DNA of 64,000 bases from Herbiconiux sp. SALV-R1 (GCF_013113715.1 NZ_CP053344.1:3596001-3660000); one strand, 5' to 3'. Shown: positions 16,401 to 24,923, numbered from the stretch's first letter. A program made the numbers and translations. Notes: generated by a model from the sequence alone, not told the origin.

Positions 16401-17554
16401 GCGCCCACCTCGGCGACCACCGCCCCGCGACCGCTGCCGATGCCGATGCCGCTGCCGATGCCGATGCCGATGCCGCTGCCATCGGGCGCGGTCTCGTCGG
16501 CACCCGCTACCTCATCGGCGGCTACGGCACCGACCGCGGCGGAACGGCAGCGGGCATCGGGTTGGGCGCCGTCGACGCCGACGGACGGATGCGCGTCACC
16601 GGCCCCCTCGCGGAGGTGCCGTCTCCCTCGTGGCTGTCGCTCGCCGGCGACCGGGTGTACGCCCTCCTCGAAGAGACCGCCGAGATCGCGTCGTTCCGTA
16701 TCGTCGGCGACCGGCTCGATCTGCTGTCGCGCCACCCCACCGCGGGCGGGGCGCCCTGCCATGCCGCGGTGGTGGGGGGCGCGGGCGGGGGCGCACCCGG
16801 CGCGGCTTCGAGCAGCACCGCGGTGGGCGACGCCGCGGGCGAGGCGGTCGTGGTGGCGAGCTATCGCACGGGAATGCTCGCGGTGCACCCCGTCGGAGTC
16901 GACGGGAGCGCCGGCCCTGTCGCACAGGTCGTCACCGCTCACGGGTCGGGCCCGCACCCCGCCCAGGGCGGCCCGCACGCTCACCACGTTCTCGCCCTGC
17001 CCGACGGGCGCGTGCTCTCGGCCGACCTCGGCGCCGACCGGGTGTTCGTGCACGATTGGAACGGCACGCGCCTCGAACGCACGGCCGCGGTCGAGGTGCC
17101 GCCTGGCACCGGCCCGCGCGACCTCTGCGCGCTCCCCGACGGGTGCGTCGCCGTGCTCGGAGAGTGGAGCAGCTCCGTGCTGCTGCTGCAGCCCCGGGGT
17201 GCGACCTTCGACGTCGTCGCCGAGGTCGCGCTGTGGAGCGGCGACGACTCCTGCCAGGCCGCGGCCCTCGCCGCCTCGCACGACGGGCGCTACCTCTACG
17301 CCGGGCTGCGCGGCCCCGACCAGGTCGCCGTGGTCGAGCGACGCGCCGACACGCTTGTGCTCCGCACGACGGTGCCCTCGGGTGGAGCGTGGCCGCGCCA
17401 CCTCGTCGTCGACGGGCAGCGTCTCCACGTCGCGAACCAGAACTCGAACTCGATCGCGAGCTTCCGGCTCGACGACGGCGTGCCCCGTCAGCTCGGCGAC
17501 GCGGTGGCCGCCCCTTCGCCCACGTGCCTGGTGCGCCTCAGCTCCGGCCGGTGA
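16397..17554 (+). CDS. Lactonase family protein (seven-bladed beta-propeller, 6-phosphogluconolactonase-like)
   Basis: A 385-residue protein of the Lactonase family (YLIGGYGTD at ~38, GGAPCHAAVV, GPHPAQGGPHAHHVL, SADLGADRVFVHDW, GPRDLCALPDG, NQNSNSIASF). The GTG start overlaps the preceding stop as GTGA; no other start lies closer to the propeller. The first ~36 residues are an unusual Ala/Asp run encoded by a hexanucleotide repeat. The enzyme would hydrolyse the sugar lactone made by the upstream dehydrogenase, giving the acid used by the dehydratase. Homologues are cytoplasmic; no signal peptide is present. Confidence 0.86.
   Translation: MSAHLGDHRPATAADADAAADADADAAAIGRGLVGTRYLIGGYGTDRGGTAAGIGLGAVDADGRMRVTGPLAEVPSPSWLSLAGDRVYALLEETAEIASFRIVGDRLDLLSRHPTAGGAPCHAAVVGGAGGGAPGAASSSTAVGDAAGEAVVVASYRTGMLAVHPVGVDGSAGPVAQVVTAHGSGPHPAQGGPHAHHVLALPDGRVLSADLGADRVFVHDWNGTRLERTAAVEVPPGTGPRDLCALPDGCVAVLGEWSSSVLLLQPRGATFDVVAEVALWSGDDSCQAAALAASHDGRYLYAGLRGPDQVAVVERRADTLVLRTTVPSGGAWPRHLVVDGQRLHVANQNSNSIASFRLDDGVPRQLGDAVAAPSPTCLVRLSSGR
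16433..16480 (+). repeat. Hexanucleotide (GCCGAT/GCCGCT) microsatellite inside the lactonase gene
   Basis: Sixteen codons alternate GCC with GAT or GCT, encoding an Ala/Asp run (AADADAAADADADAAA) just before the conserved domain. The unit length is a multiple of three, so changes in copy number would stay in frame. Confidence 0.85.
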
Positions 17555-17987
17555 CCCCGCCGGCTCCGGCCGTCCCGCCGGCCCTGCCGGCCCCCGCCGT
17601 CTCGCGCCGAGACCGGCGACGACTGATGCGCGTCACCAGCAGCGCGACCGCGCGCCAGCCCAGGAGGAAGGCGGCGAGCACGAGGGCCGTGACGATGACG
17701 AAGCTGAGTTGAACGCCCTGTCCCGACAGCATCCGGAACAGCATGCCGAGCACGACGGCTCCCGCCCAGACGACGAGGCCGGTGGGGGCGACGGCGAGTG
17801 GGCGGCGCCAGCCGAGGGAGGCGAGCCAGCCCACGGCGGCGCCGGCGACGAAGGGCCAGGCGGTGGTGAGGAAGCCGAGCAGCGCACCGTCTTCGTCGTG
17901 CGAGCGTCGGCCGATGGCGACGAACAGCAGCACCAGAGCCACGTCGGCGGCGGCGGCGAGCGCGATCGTTCCTGATTTCGGCAGCAC
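17538..17987 (-). CDS. DUF3054 family membrane protein
   Basis: A 149-residue protein with about four hydrophobic segments (IALAAAADVALVLLFVAIG, AWPFVAGAAVGWL, TGLVVWAGAVVLGMLF, SFVIVTALVLAAFLLGW). The N-terminal DVALVLLFVAIGRRSHDE is typical of actinobacterial DUF3054 proteins. The function is unknown. The C-terminus is Arg-rich then Gly/Ala-rich. It converges with and overlaps the lactonase gene by 17 bp, so it marks the end of the sugar-acid operon. Confidence 0.78.
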   Translation of the reverse strand: MLPKSGTIALAAAADVALVLLFVAIGRRSHDEDGALLGFLTTAWPFVAGAAVGWLASLGWRRPLAVAPTGLVVWAGAVVLGMLFRMLSGQGVQLSFVIVTALVLAAFLLGWRAVALLVTRISRRRSRRETAGAGRAGGTAGAGGVTGRS

Positions 17988-18028
17988 CCGGCCAGCGTAG
18001 CCGCGCCGGCCGGTGGCAGGATGTGAGC

Positions 18029-18292
18029 ATGACCCACACCGAGATCACCGTGCTGAACTACACCGTGAACGCCGACGTCTACGCTCGCTACGGGGCCGAC
18101 TTCGACGCGGAGGCGGTCAACGACGAGATCCTCCGCATCGTGAACGCGGAGGCGCCGGCCGGGGTGACGGTCGAGCGCAACGGCAAGGTGCTCGCCGAAG
18201 ACCACGCCATCGACACGGCGCGCAGCTTCGACTGGGCGGGGCTGCTGAAGCGCATCGATCTCGACACGATCCTCGCCGAGCACGGCAAGTAG
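18029..18292 (+). CDS. Small hypothetical protein, 87 residues
   Basis: The product begins MTHTEITVLNYTVNADVYAR and ends LDTILAEHGK; it is acidic, soluble, with no membrane segment or recognisable catalytic motif. ATG 18029 is preferred over GTG 18023 because GCAGGATGTGAGC gives a ribosome site at proper distance. Codon third positions are strongly G/C, which supports a real gene. It is not recognised and stands alone between a DUF3054 gene and a repeat array. Confidence 0.65.
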   Translation: MTHTEITVLNYTVNADVYARYGADFDAEAVNDEILRIVNAEAPAGVTVERNGKVLAEDHAIDTARSFDWAGLLKRIDLDTILAEHGK

Positions 18293-18406
18293 CGCATCCG
18301 TCGCCCTTCGTCGGCACACTGCGCATCCGTCGCTCTTCGTCGGCACGCTGCGCATCCGTCGCCCTTCGTCGGCACGCTGCGCATCCGTCGCCTCCATCGG
18401 CAAGCT
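18292..18406. repeat. Four tandem copies of a 29-bp unit
   Basis: Units at 18292-18320, 18321-18349, 18350-18378 and a degenerate 28-bp copy at 18379-18406. Each starts GCGCATCCGTCG and contains TTCGTCGGCA; units 1-3 differ at single positions. The array begins at the last base of the preceding stop codon and fills most of the intergenic region. No spacer structure is present, so it is not a CRISPR. Confidence 0.9.
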
Positions 18407-18471
18407 GCGCCACAAGGTGGGTGTAGCGACGCTCGCTTGTGCCCGAGCGGATGCGCCGCGAGGCTGAAGCG

Positions 18472-19398
18472 GTGACCACCCGAGACCGTCTCCTCGCCGT
18501 GCTGGTCGCGGTGCTCTGGGGTGTGAACTTCGTGGCGCTGCACCTCTCGCTCGAGCACTTCCCCCCGTTCTTCCTCGTCGCGCTGCGGTTCGCGGTGATC
18601 GCGCTGCCCACCGTGCTGTTCGTGAAACGGCCCGGCGTGCCCCTGAAGTGGTTGCTCGGCTACGGGCTGGGGTTCGGCATCCTGCAGTTCGCGTTCCTGT
18701 TCGCGGCGATGGATGCGGGGATGCCGCCCGGTCTCGCATCCCTCGTGCTGCAGGCATCGGCGCCGTTCACGGTGGTGCTCGCGGCGGTCTGGCTGCGGGA
18801 GCGGCTCACCGCTGTGCAGGGCGTCGGGATCGCCGTGGCGGTGGCGGGGCTCGGCATCATCGCCGCCGAACGCGCGGGGGTCTCGGCGCTGCTTCCGGTC
18901 GTGCTCACGCTGTGCGGGGCGCTCGGGTGGGCGTTCGGCAACATCTGCAGCCGGCAGGCCAAACCCGAGAACCCGCTGCGGCTCACGCTCTGGATGTCGG
19001 TCGTGCCACCCCTGCCGATGCTCGCCCTGTCGCTCCTCGTCGAGGGGCCCGACCGCATCGGCGAGTCGCTCGCCACCGCCTTCACCCCTGAGGCGGTGCC
19101 CGCGCTGATCGGACTCGCCTACACGGCGCTGCTCGCCACCGTCGTCGGCACCGGCATCTGGACGGCCCTCATGAAGCGCAACCCGTCGAGCCGCGTCGCC
19201 CCCTTCTCCATGCTCGTGCCGGTGGCGGGCTTCACGAGCGCCTGGCTCATCCTCGGCGACGTGCCCGCGCTCGGCGACCTGCTCGGCGGGGCGGTCGTGG
19301 TGGCGGGCGTCTTCATCGCGACGGTCGCCTGGCGTCCGCGCCGCCGCATCCCCTCGTCCCTCGACCCCGAGGAGTCGCCGACCGCGACCGCGGCGTGA
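18472..19398 (+). CDS. EamA family DMT transporter (metabolite exporter)
   Basis: A 308-residue protein with about ten hydrophobic segments in two EamA repeats. The N-terminus LAVLVAVLWGVNFVALHLSL and the helix SLVLQASAPFTVVLAAVWLRERLT are family hallmarks. GTG 18472 follows CGAGGCTGAAGC and removes an otherwise charged extension; GTG 18439 and ATG 18451 are alternatives. Relatives export amino acids or nucleoside-like metabolites. Transport specificity cannot be read. It is monocistronic and ends before a bidirectional hairpin. Confidence 0.85.
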   Translation: MTTRDRLLAVLVAVLWGVNFVALHLSLEHFPPFFLVALRFAVIALPTVLFVKRPGVPLKWLLGYGLGFGILQFAFLFAAMDAGMPPGLASLVLQASAPFTVVLAAVWLRERLTAVQGVGIAVAVAGLGIIAAERAGVSALLPVVLTLCGALGWAFGNICSRQAKPENPLRLTLWMSVVPPLPMLALSLLVEGPDRIGESLATAFTPEAVPALIGLAYTALLATVVGTGIWTALMKRNPSSRVAPFSMLVPVAGFTSAWLILGDVPALGDLLGGAVVVAGVFIATVAWRPRRRIPSSLDPEESPTATAA

Positions 19399-19430
19399 GG
19401 CCCCGCGCCGTCGCGCGCGTCCGCGCTCAT

Positions 19431-19487
19431 CGAGTGGGCGCGAAACGCCGTCTCGGGCCAGGTGAGGGGGCGTTTTGCGCCCTCTCG
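19431..19487. terminator. 57-nt hairpin element between convergent genes
   Basis: CGAG-t-GGGCGCGAAACGCC (19431-19449) pairs with GGCGTTTTGCGCCC-t-CTCG (19469-19487) around a 19-base loop. It lies between the EamA and GGT stop codons, a position suiting a two-way terminator. A homologous 57-nt element occurs at 29396-29452. Confidence 0.7.
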
Positions 19488-19506
19488 ACGGACTCTCGGC
19501 CAACGA

Positions 19507-21135
19507 CTATGCGAGGTTCCCGGGCGGCCGCGCGGGCACCGCGGGCACCGCGGCGCGCGCGACGACCGCGGCCCCGTCGCTGCGCGGGTCGGCGCCCGCG
19601 GAGAGGGCGCCCGAGGGGTCGCGGCGGGCGATCATCGCGTGACCCGCGTCGGAGTGAAGGGTGGGTGACGGCACGAGGCGCAGGGGGCTGCGATCGAGCC
19701 CGCGGAGGGTCTCGTCGTCGAAGCCGGGCTCGACGAAGACGTAGTCGTTGTCGGTGCCCATGTCGAGGCCACCCACGATGAAGCGGGGGGCGGCGACGGC
19801 CTCCTGCGGCGTGGCCCCGGCCCGGATGCGCTCCACCAGCTGCACGTGGATCTGCGACTGCGCCTTGCCCCCCATGGTGCCGTGCGCGGCGACGAGCCCG
19901 GCATCCGACTCCACCAGCACCGGCACCAGCGTGTGCGCCGGACGCTTGCCCGCCGCGACCACGTTGGGCGACCCCGCCTCGAGGGTGAAGAACGCCGCAC
20001 GGTTGTGCAGCACGAGCCCCGTGGTCGGCTCGAGCAGGAGCGACCCGAAGGAGTGGAACACCGACTGGATGAGCGACACCGCCACCCCGTCACCCGACAC
20101 CGCCGTCACCGCGATCGTGTCGCCGGCCGGCCGCGGCGTCACCCGGGCCTCGACCCGCACCCCCGTGCGCGCGCTCTCGGCCGCGGCGGCCAGTGCCGCC
20201 GAGAGTGCCTCCGCCGAGAGCGCCCCTTCCACGTCGACCTCCGCCACGAGCGGGTCGGCGAGCTCGTCGTCGCGCAGCACGTCTCCGCTGTAGAGCAGCT
20301 CGGCGACGACCGCCGCGTCGACCTCGGCGCCCACCGCCCGCGCCGTCTCCACCGCCCCGAGCGTGCGCAGCAGCGTGTACCCCTGCGAGTTGGGCGCCGC
20401 CGTCGACACCGTGAGCTCTCCGACCCTCGCCGAGAGCGGCGGCTCGAGCCGTGCCGTGTGCGCCCGCAGATCGGATGCGCTCACCGGCACCCCGAGCGCC
20501 GCGAGTCCCGAGGCGAGTTGCGTGGCGGCCTCGCCGTCGTAGAACGACCGCAGTCCGTCTCGGGCGAGGGCCGACAGCGTCGCCGCGAGGGCGGGCTGGC
20601 GGATCACGTCACCCACCTGCGCCGGATGCCCGTCGGGGAAGAAGACTCCCCGCATCCCGGGGTCGGCCGAGAGGGCCTGCTCGTCGTCGCGGATCGCCTG
20701 AGCCAGCCCGGCGCTCACCGCCACGCCGTCGCGCGCCAGCACGATCGCATCCCGCAGCACCCGCTCGAGCGGCAGCGAGCCCCAGCGCTCGAGCAGGGCC
20801 GCCCATCCCGAGGGCGTTCCCGGCACCGACACCGTCAGCGGGCCCGAGACCGGCATAGCCGCGACTCCGTCGAACAGCGTCTCGACCGGCACCCCCGAGC
20901 CGTAGGCGCCGGAGGCGTTCACGCACTCGACCCCGCCGTCGGCGGAGCGCACCAGCGCGATGAGGTCCCCGCCCACGCTGCACATGTGCGGGTAGACCAC
21001 CGTGAGCACCGCCGCCGCCGCGACCGCCGCATCCACGGCGTTTCCGCCGTCTTCGACGATGCGCCGGCCGGCCTCGACGGCTGCGGTGTGGGGAGCGGCG
21101 AGCGCCACGGAAGGCGCGCTGGAGGAAGGGTTCAT
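19507..21135 (-). CDS. Gamma-glutamyltransferase family protein (Ntn hydrolase)
   Basis: A 542-residue protein beginning at ATG after TAGGAAA. Family blocks seen are GGNAVDAAVAAAAVLTVVYP, SVPGTPSGWAALLERWG, APNSQGYTLL, and ESDAGLVAAHGTMGGKAQSQ near the C-terminus. The autocatalytic cleavage site is probably before the Thr of GDTIAV (residue ~365), followed by VSLIQSVFHSFGS; this arrangement resembles YwrD-type GGTs rather than the classical TTHFSVVD form. No signal peptide is visible, so a cytosolic amidase or acylase role is possible. It closes the RidA-Liv operon, suggesting that it cleaves a gamma-glutamyl or acyl amide of the imported compound. Confidence 0.85.
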   Translation of the reverse strand: MNPSSSAPSVALAAPHTAAVEAGRRIVEDGGNAVDAAVAAAAVLTVVYPHMCSVGGDLIALVRSADGGVECVNASGAYGSGVPVETLFDGVAAMPVSGPLTVSVPGTPSGWAALLERWGSLPLERVLRDAIVLARDGVAVSAGLAQAIRDDEQALSADPGMRGVFFPDGHPAQVGDVIRQPALAATLSALARDGLRSFYDGEAATQLASGLAALGVPVSASDLRAHTARLEPPLSARVGELTVSTAAPNSQGYTLLRTLGAVETARAVGAEVDAAVVAELLYSGDVLRDDELADPLVAEVDVEGALSAEALSAALAAAAESARTGVRVEARVTPRPAGDTIAVTAVSGDGVAVSLIQSVFHSFGSLLLEPTTGLVLHNRAAFFTLEAGSPNVVAAGKRPAHTLVPVLVESDAGLVAAHGTMGGKAQSQIHVQLVERIRAGATPQEAVAAPRFIVGGLDMGTDNDYVFVEPGFDDETLRGLDRSPLRLVPSPTLHSDAGHAMIARRDPSGALSAGADPRSDGAAVVARAAVPAVPARPPGNLA

Positions 21136-21188
21136 GGTGCGTTTCCTAAGACGGAGGAGAAGAGAGGGGAGACCGGAAGCAGCCCCGG

Positions 21189-21902
21189 TCAGGGCGACGA
21201 TCGGCCGAAGTACGCGGCGTGCAGGCTCTCGTCGTCGGCCATGTCGGCGGCGCTGCCGCCGCCCGAGAGCGAGCCGGTCTCCATCAGGTAGCCGCGGTGA
21301 GCGATGGAGAGCGCCATGCGGGCGTTCTGCTCGACCAGCAGCACGCTGGTTCCTTGCGCGTTCACCTCGGCGATGAGCTCGAACATCTGCTTCACCACGA
21401 GCGGTGCGAGCCCCATCGAGGGTTCGTCGAGCACGAGCAGTCTCGGATGCCGCACCAGCGCCCGCGAGATGGCGAGCATCTGCTGCTCCCCGCCCGAGAG
21501 CGTCGCCGCCACCTGACCCGCGCGCTCCGCGAGCACGGGGAACAGCCCGTAGATGCGGTCGAGCTCGCCGCGAAGCTTGTGCGGGCTGCCCCAGGTGGCG
21601 ATCTGCAGGTTCTCGAGCACGGTCATGCGCCCGAAGATGTGCCGGCCCTCGGGCACCAGACACAAGCCCGCCCGAACCCGCTTCTCGGCTGGAGCCGTGG
21701 TGACGGTGCGCCCGGCGAACGCGACCGAGCCGCCCGCCGACTTCACGAGCCCCGACACCGCGCGCAGCAGGCTCGACTTGCCGGCACCGTTCGCGCCCAC
21801 GATCACGACGAGCTCGGCCTCGTCGACGTGCAGCGACGCCTCCGTCACCGCGCGCACCGCGCCGTACCGCACCGAGAGGTTCTCCACAGTCAGGATGCTC
21901 AT
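21189..21902 (-). CDS. Branched-chain-type ABC transporter ATP-binding protein (LivF family)
   Basis: A 237-residue ATPase: Walker A GANGAGKSS (~38), Q-loop region MTVLENLQIA, signature LSGGEQQ (~140), Walker B LLVLDEPSMGLAP and the switch His replaced by Q in LLVEQN, which is normal for LivF. The ATG overlaps the LivM-LivG stop as ATGA. It powers the HAAT-type transporter encoded by the three preceding genes. Substrates of this family include branched-chain amino acids, amides, urea and aromatic acids. Confidence 0.93.
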   Translation of the reverse strand: MSILTVENLSVRYGAVRAVTEASLHVDEAELVVIVGANGAGKSSLLRAVSGLVKSAGGSVAFAGRTVTTAPAEKRVRAGLCLVPEGRHIFGRMTVLENLQIATWGSPHKLRGELDRIYGLFPVLAERAGQVAATLSGGEQQMLAISRALVRHPRLLVLDEPSMGLAPLVVKQMFELIAEVNAQGTSVLLVEQNARMALSIAHRGYLMETGSLSGGGSAADMADDESLHAAYFGRSSP

Positions 21903-23833
21903 GCCCCGCTCCCCAGGTAGGCCTCGAGCACGGCGGGGTCGCGCCGCACCTCGTCGGGCGTGCCGGTGGCGATGACCTCGCCGTGGTCGAGCACGACGAT
22001 GCGGTCGGAGACGCTCATCAGCAGGTCCATGTCGTGCTCGATGAGCACCACGTCGGTGCCGGCGTCGCGGATCGCGGTGATGAGCGCCGCGAGGGCCCTG
22101 GTCTCGCTCTCGTTCATCCCCGCCGCGGGTTCGTCGAGCAGCAGCAGGCGCGGCTTCGTCATGAGCGCCCGGGCGATCTCGACCCGGCGCTGCGAGTCGT
22201 AGCTGAGAGCGGATGCTCGGCGTGACCGTTCGCCCGCGACGCCCGTGAAGCGCAGCAGCTCGTCGGCGTCGGCCAGAGCAACCGCCTCGTCGTGACGGTG
22301 CTTCGGCAGGCGCAGGGCGAAGGCGGGAACCCAGCCGCGCAACCGTTCGTGGGCGCCGACGAGGAGGTTCTCGAGCACGGTCATGTCCCAGAACAGCCGC
22401 ACCGTCTGGAAGGTGCGGGCCACGCCCTTCACGCTCACCCTGTCCGACTCGAGACCGTCGATGCGGTCGCCGTAGAAGGTGATGGAGCCGCGCGAGGGTT
22501 TCGTGACGCCCGAGAGCACGTTGAGCAGCGTCGACTTGCCGGCCCCGTTCGGGCCCATCAGGCCGAGGATCTCGCCGCGCCGCACCTCGAAGCCCACCGA
22601 GCCGAGGGCGGTGAGTCCGCCGAAGGTGCGGCCGACTCCGTCGACGACGAGCACGGGGGTGCCCGCTGCGGGCCCGGCCTCCCGGGCAGGCGGGGTGGCG
22701 GTCTGGGTGGGTGGCGCATCCGGCGTCACGGGCGAAGCGGCGCCGCCCCGCGCATCCGGAACCACGGCCGGAGCCGCAGTCCCAGCACCCGCACCCGCCC
22801 CCGCCCCCGCCGACCGCGTGAGCTTCAGCCGCCGCGACACGATGCCGCCCGGGCGGAGGATCATGAGCACCACGACGATGAGCGCGAGGAGCCCGGTGCG
22901 GAACTCCGGGTGCTCCTGCACGATCGTCCAGTCGCGGGCGATCGCCTGGAAGAAGATCCACAGCGTGGCGCCCACCACGGGCCCCCAGTAGGTTCCCGCT
23001 CCGCCCAGGATGACCAGCGACAGCACGATGAAGTTGTCTTCGAGCGTGAAGCTGTCGGGGTTGATGAACTGCTGCATGTGCGCGAAGAACACGCCGGTCA
23101 CGCCCGCGATCGAGGCTCCGCAGACGTAGGCGAGCAACTTGTAGCGGCGGGTGCGGATGCCCATCGACGACGCGACCAGCTCGTCTTCCCGGATGGCCAC
23201 CCAGGCGCGCCCGATCGGCGACGCGATCACTCCGGCGAGCGCCGCCAGAACCACCACCACCATCGCCAGCACGACGTAGTAGTTCGCGGCGGGGCTCACC
23301 AGCTCGATGCCGCCCATGCCGAACGGCGGGATGTTGCGGATGCCCACCGAGCCGCCGGTGAGGTCGATCCAGTTGATCGAGACGATGCGCACGATCTCGC
23401 CGAACGCGAGCGTCATGATGGCGAGGTAGTCGCCGCGCGCCCGCAGCGTCGGGTAGCCGATGATCGCCCCCGCGAGGCCGGCGAGCAGCAGCGCGGCGAC
23501 GAGGCTCACGGGGAACAGCCACCACAGGCTCTCGGGCTCGAACCCGAGCTGATCGATGAACAGGCGCACCGTGAGGATGGCCGTGGTGTAGGCGCCCACG
23601 ATGAAGAAGGCGATGAAGCCGAGGTCGAGCAGCCCGGTGAGCCCGACGAGGATGTTGAGGCCCGAGGCGAGCGCGATGTAGATGAGCGCCAGCGCGGCGA
23701 CCCGCACCCAGCGGTCGCCCGGAAGGAGATACGGGAGCAGCAGCGCCACGAGGGCGAGCAGCGCCGGCGGGAGGAGCCGCACCAGGCGGGGCAGCGGGCG
23801 GCGGAGGCCGGATGCGGGGGTCGTCGTGGTCAT
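21899..23833 (-). CDS. LivM-LivG fusion: ABC transporter permease/ATP-binding protein
   Basis: A 644-residue fusion. Residues 1-~335 are a LivM-type permease (ASGLNILVGLTGLLDLG, GDYLAIMTLAFGEIVRI, SPIGRAWVAIREDE). Residues ~340-392 are a Gly/Ala/Pro linker. Residues ~393-644 are a LivG-type ATPase with Walker A GPNGAGKST at 427-435, FQTVRLFWDMTVLENL and Walker B LLLLDEPAAGMN. The signature reads LSYDSQ rather than the usual LSYG(Q/E)Q. It starts two bases after the LivH stop. Such fusions occur in actinobacterial Liv operons; the altered signature is the odd point. Confidence 0.92.
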   Translation of the reverse strand: MTTTTPASGLRRPLPRLVRLLPPALLALVALLLPYLLPGDRWVRVAALALIYIALASGLNILVGLTGLLDLGFIAFFIVGAYTTAILTVRLFIDQLGFEPESLWWLFPVSLVAALLLAGLAGAIIGYPTLRARGDYLAIMTLAFGEIVRIVSINWIDLTGGSVGIRNIPPFGMGGIELVSPAANYYVVLAMVVVVLAALAGVIASPIGRAWVAIREDELVASSMGIRTRRYKLLAYVCGASIAGVTGVFFAHMQQFINPDSFTLEDNFIVLSLVILGGAGTYWGPVVGATLWIFFQAIARDWTIVQEHPEFRTGLLALIVVVLMILRPGGIVSRRLKLTRSAGAGAGAGAGTAAPAVVPDARGGAASPVTPDAPPTQTATPPAREAGPAAGTPVLVVDGVGRTFGGLTALGSVGFEVRRGEILGLMGPNGAGKSTLLNVLSGVTKPSRGSITFYGDRIDGLESDRVSVKGVARTFQTVRLFWDMTVLENLLVGAHERLRGWVPAFALRLPKHRHDEAVALADADELLRFTGVAGERSRRASALSYDSQRRVEIARALMTKPRLLLLDEPAAGMNESETRALAALITAIRDAGTDVVLIEHDMDLLMSVSDRIVVLDHGEVIATGTPDEVRRDPAVLEAYLGSGA

Positions 23834-23835
23834 CG

Positions 23836-24744
23836 TCACACCTTCTGCACTTCCCGGCGACCGAGCAGACCCTGCGGCCGCAGCCACAGGATGAGCACGA
23901 GCACCCCGAACGCGATCACGTCGCGGTAGGCCGAACCCTGCGGCACGTAGGCCGCGGCGAGCTCCTCGACGAGGCCGATGACGACGCCGCCGACGAAGGC
24001 GCCGGGGATGCTCCCGATGCCTCCGAGCACCGCCGCCACCAATGCCTTGAGACCGGGGATGAACCCCATCGTCGCGGCGGCGAAACCGTACTTCTGCGAG
24101 TACAGGATGCCCGCGAGCGCCGCCATGATCGAGCCGAGCACGAAGGTGGTGGAGACCACCCGATCGACGCCGATTCCCATCAGCCTCGCCGCATCCTTGT
24201 CCTGCGCCGTCGCCCGGATGGCCCGCCCGATGGGCGAGAACCGCACCAGGGCCCAGAAGCCCGCAGCGGCGACGAGGGCGACGCCGAAGATGACGAGGTC
24301 GATGGGCTGGATGCGCGCGTCGAGGAAGGTGATGGCGCCGCCGAGGTCGGGGGCGGGCACCGGGGTGCGCGCCGCGCCGAAGAGGAAGGTGCCGACAGCC
24401 CGCAGGAGCATCGACACGGCTATCGCCGTGATGAGCATCGACAGGATGGGGGCGTTGCGCAGGGGCTTGTAGGCGATGCGCTCGATGAGCAGGCCCACGA
24501 TCGCGCCGACCAGGAGGCCGATGCCGATCGCCGCCCACTGCGGGAGGGCGGGCCCGGCGAAGTCGGCGCCGGCGATCTGCGTGTTCGCGGCAGCGGCGAC
24601 GAGGGCGCCGAACGCGCCGAACATGAACACCTCGCCGAAGGCGAAGTTCACCATGCCGAGCACGCCGTAGACGACGCTGAAGGAGACGGCCAACAGGCCG
24701 TAGATCCCTCCGACGGCGAGGCCGTTGATGAGCGTTTGAGTCAT
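23836..24744 (-). CDS. Branched-chain-type ABC transporter permease (LivH family)
   Basis: A 302-residue membrane protein with about eight hydrophobic segments. MTQTLINGLAVGGIYGLLAV, GMVNFAFGEVFMFGAF, IERIAYKPLRNAPILSMLI and IGRAIRATAQDKDAARLMGI are LivH hallmarks. GGAGA precedes the ATG. It forms the translocation pore with the LivM half of the following fusion. A 178-bp gap with a strong hairpin separates it from the upstream binding-protein gene. Confidence 0.93.
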   Translation of the reverse strand: MTQTLINGLAVGGIYGLLAVSFSVVYGVLGMVNFAFGEVFMFGAFGALVAAAANTQIAGADFAGPALPQWAAIGIGLLVGAIVGLLIERIAYKPLRNAPILSMLITAIAVSMLLRAVGTFLFGAARTPVPAPDLGGAITFLDARIQPIDLVIFGVALVAAAGFWALVRFSPIGRAIRATAQDKDAARLMGIGVDRVVSTTFVLGSIMAALAGILYSQKYGFAAATMGFIPGLKALVAAVLGGIGSIPGAFVGGVVIGLVEELAAAYVPQGSAYRDVIAFGVLVLILWLRPQGLLGRREVQKV

Positions 24745-24866
24745 GATCTCCGGGTTCGGGTCGGGGCCGGGCGGGGAGGTGGCGAGTGCGGGGTTCGGGG
24801 GGGCCGGATGCTGTTGTTGGCCGGGTGCGGTTGCGGGCCGGATGCAGGCGGGGCCGCAATGCCGGT

Positions 24867-24901
24867 CAGCCGGGCGGGCGGGTGTGGTGCCCGCCCGGCT
24901 G
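24867..24901. terminator. 13-bp hairpin between the binding-protein and permease genes
   Basis: CAGCCGGGCGGGC (24867-24879) and GCCCGCCCGGCTG (24889-24901) form a perfect stem with a nine-base loop, 23 bp after the LivK-type stop in the minus direction. It probably attenuates read-through so that binding protein exceeds permease. No U run is seen. The rest of the gap is G-rich with no supported gene. Confidence 0.6.
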
Positions 24902-24923
24902 TCTCCGGGGAGGAGGCCGGAGC

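Noticed and set aside
18292-18406. CRISPR array
   Set aside because: Units are contiguous without unique spacers and no cas genes are near.
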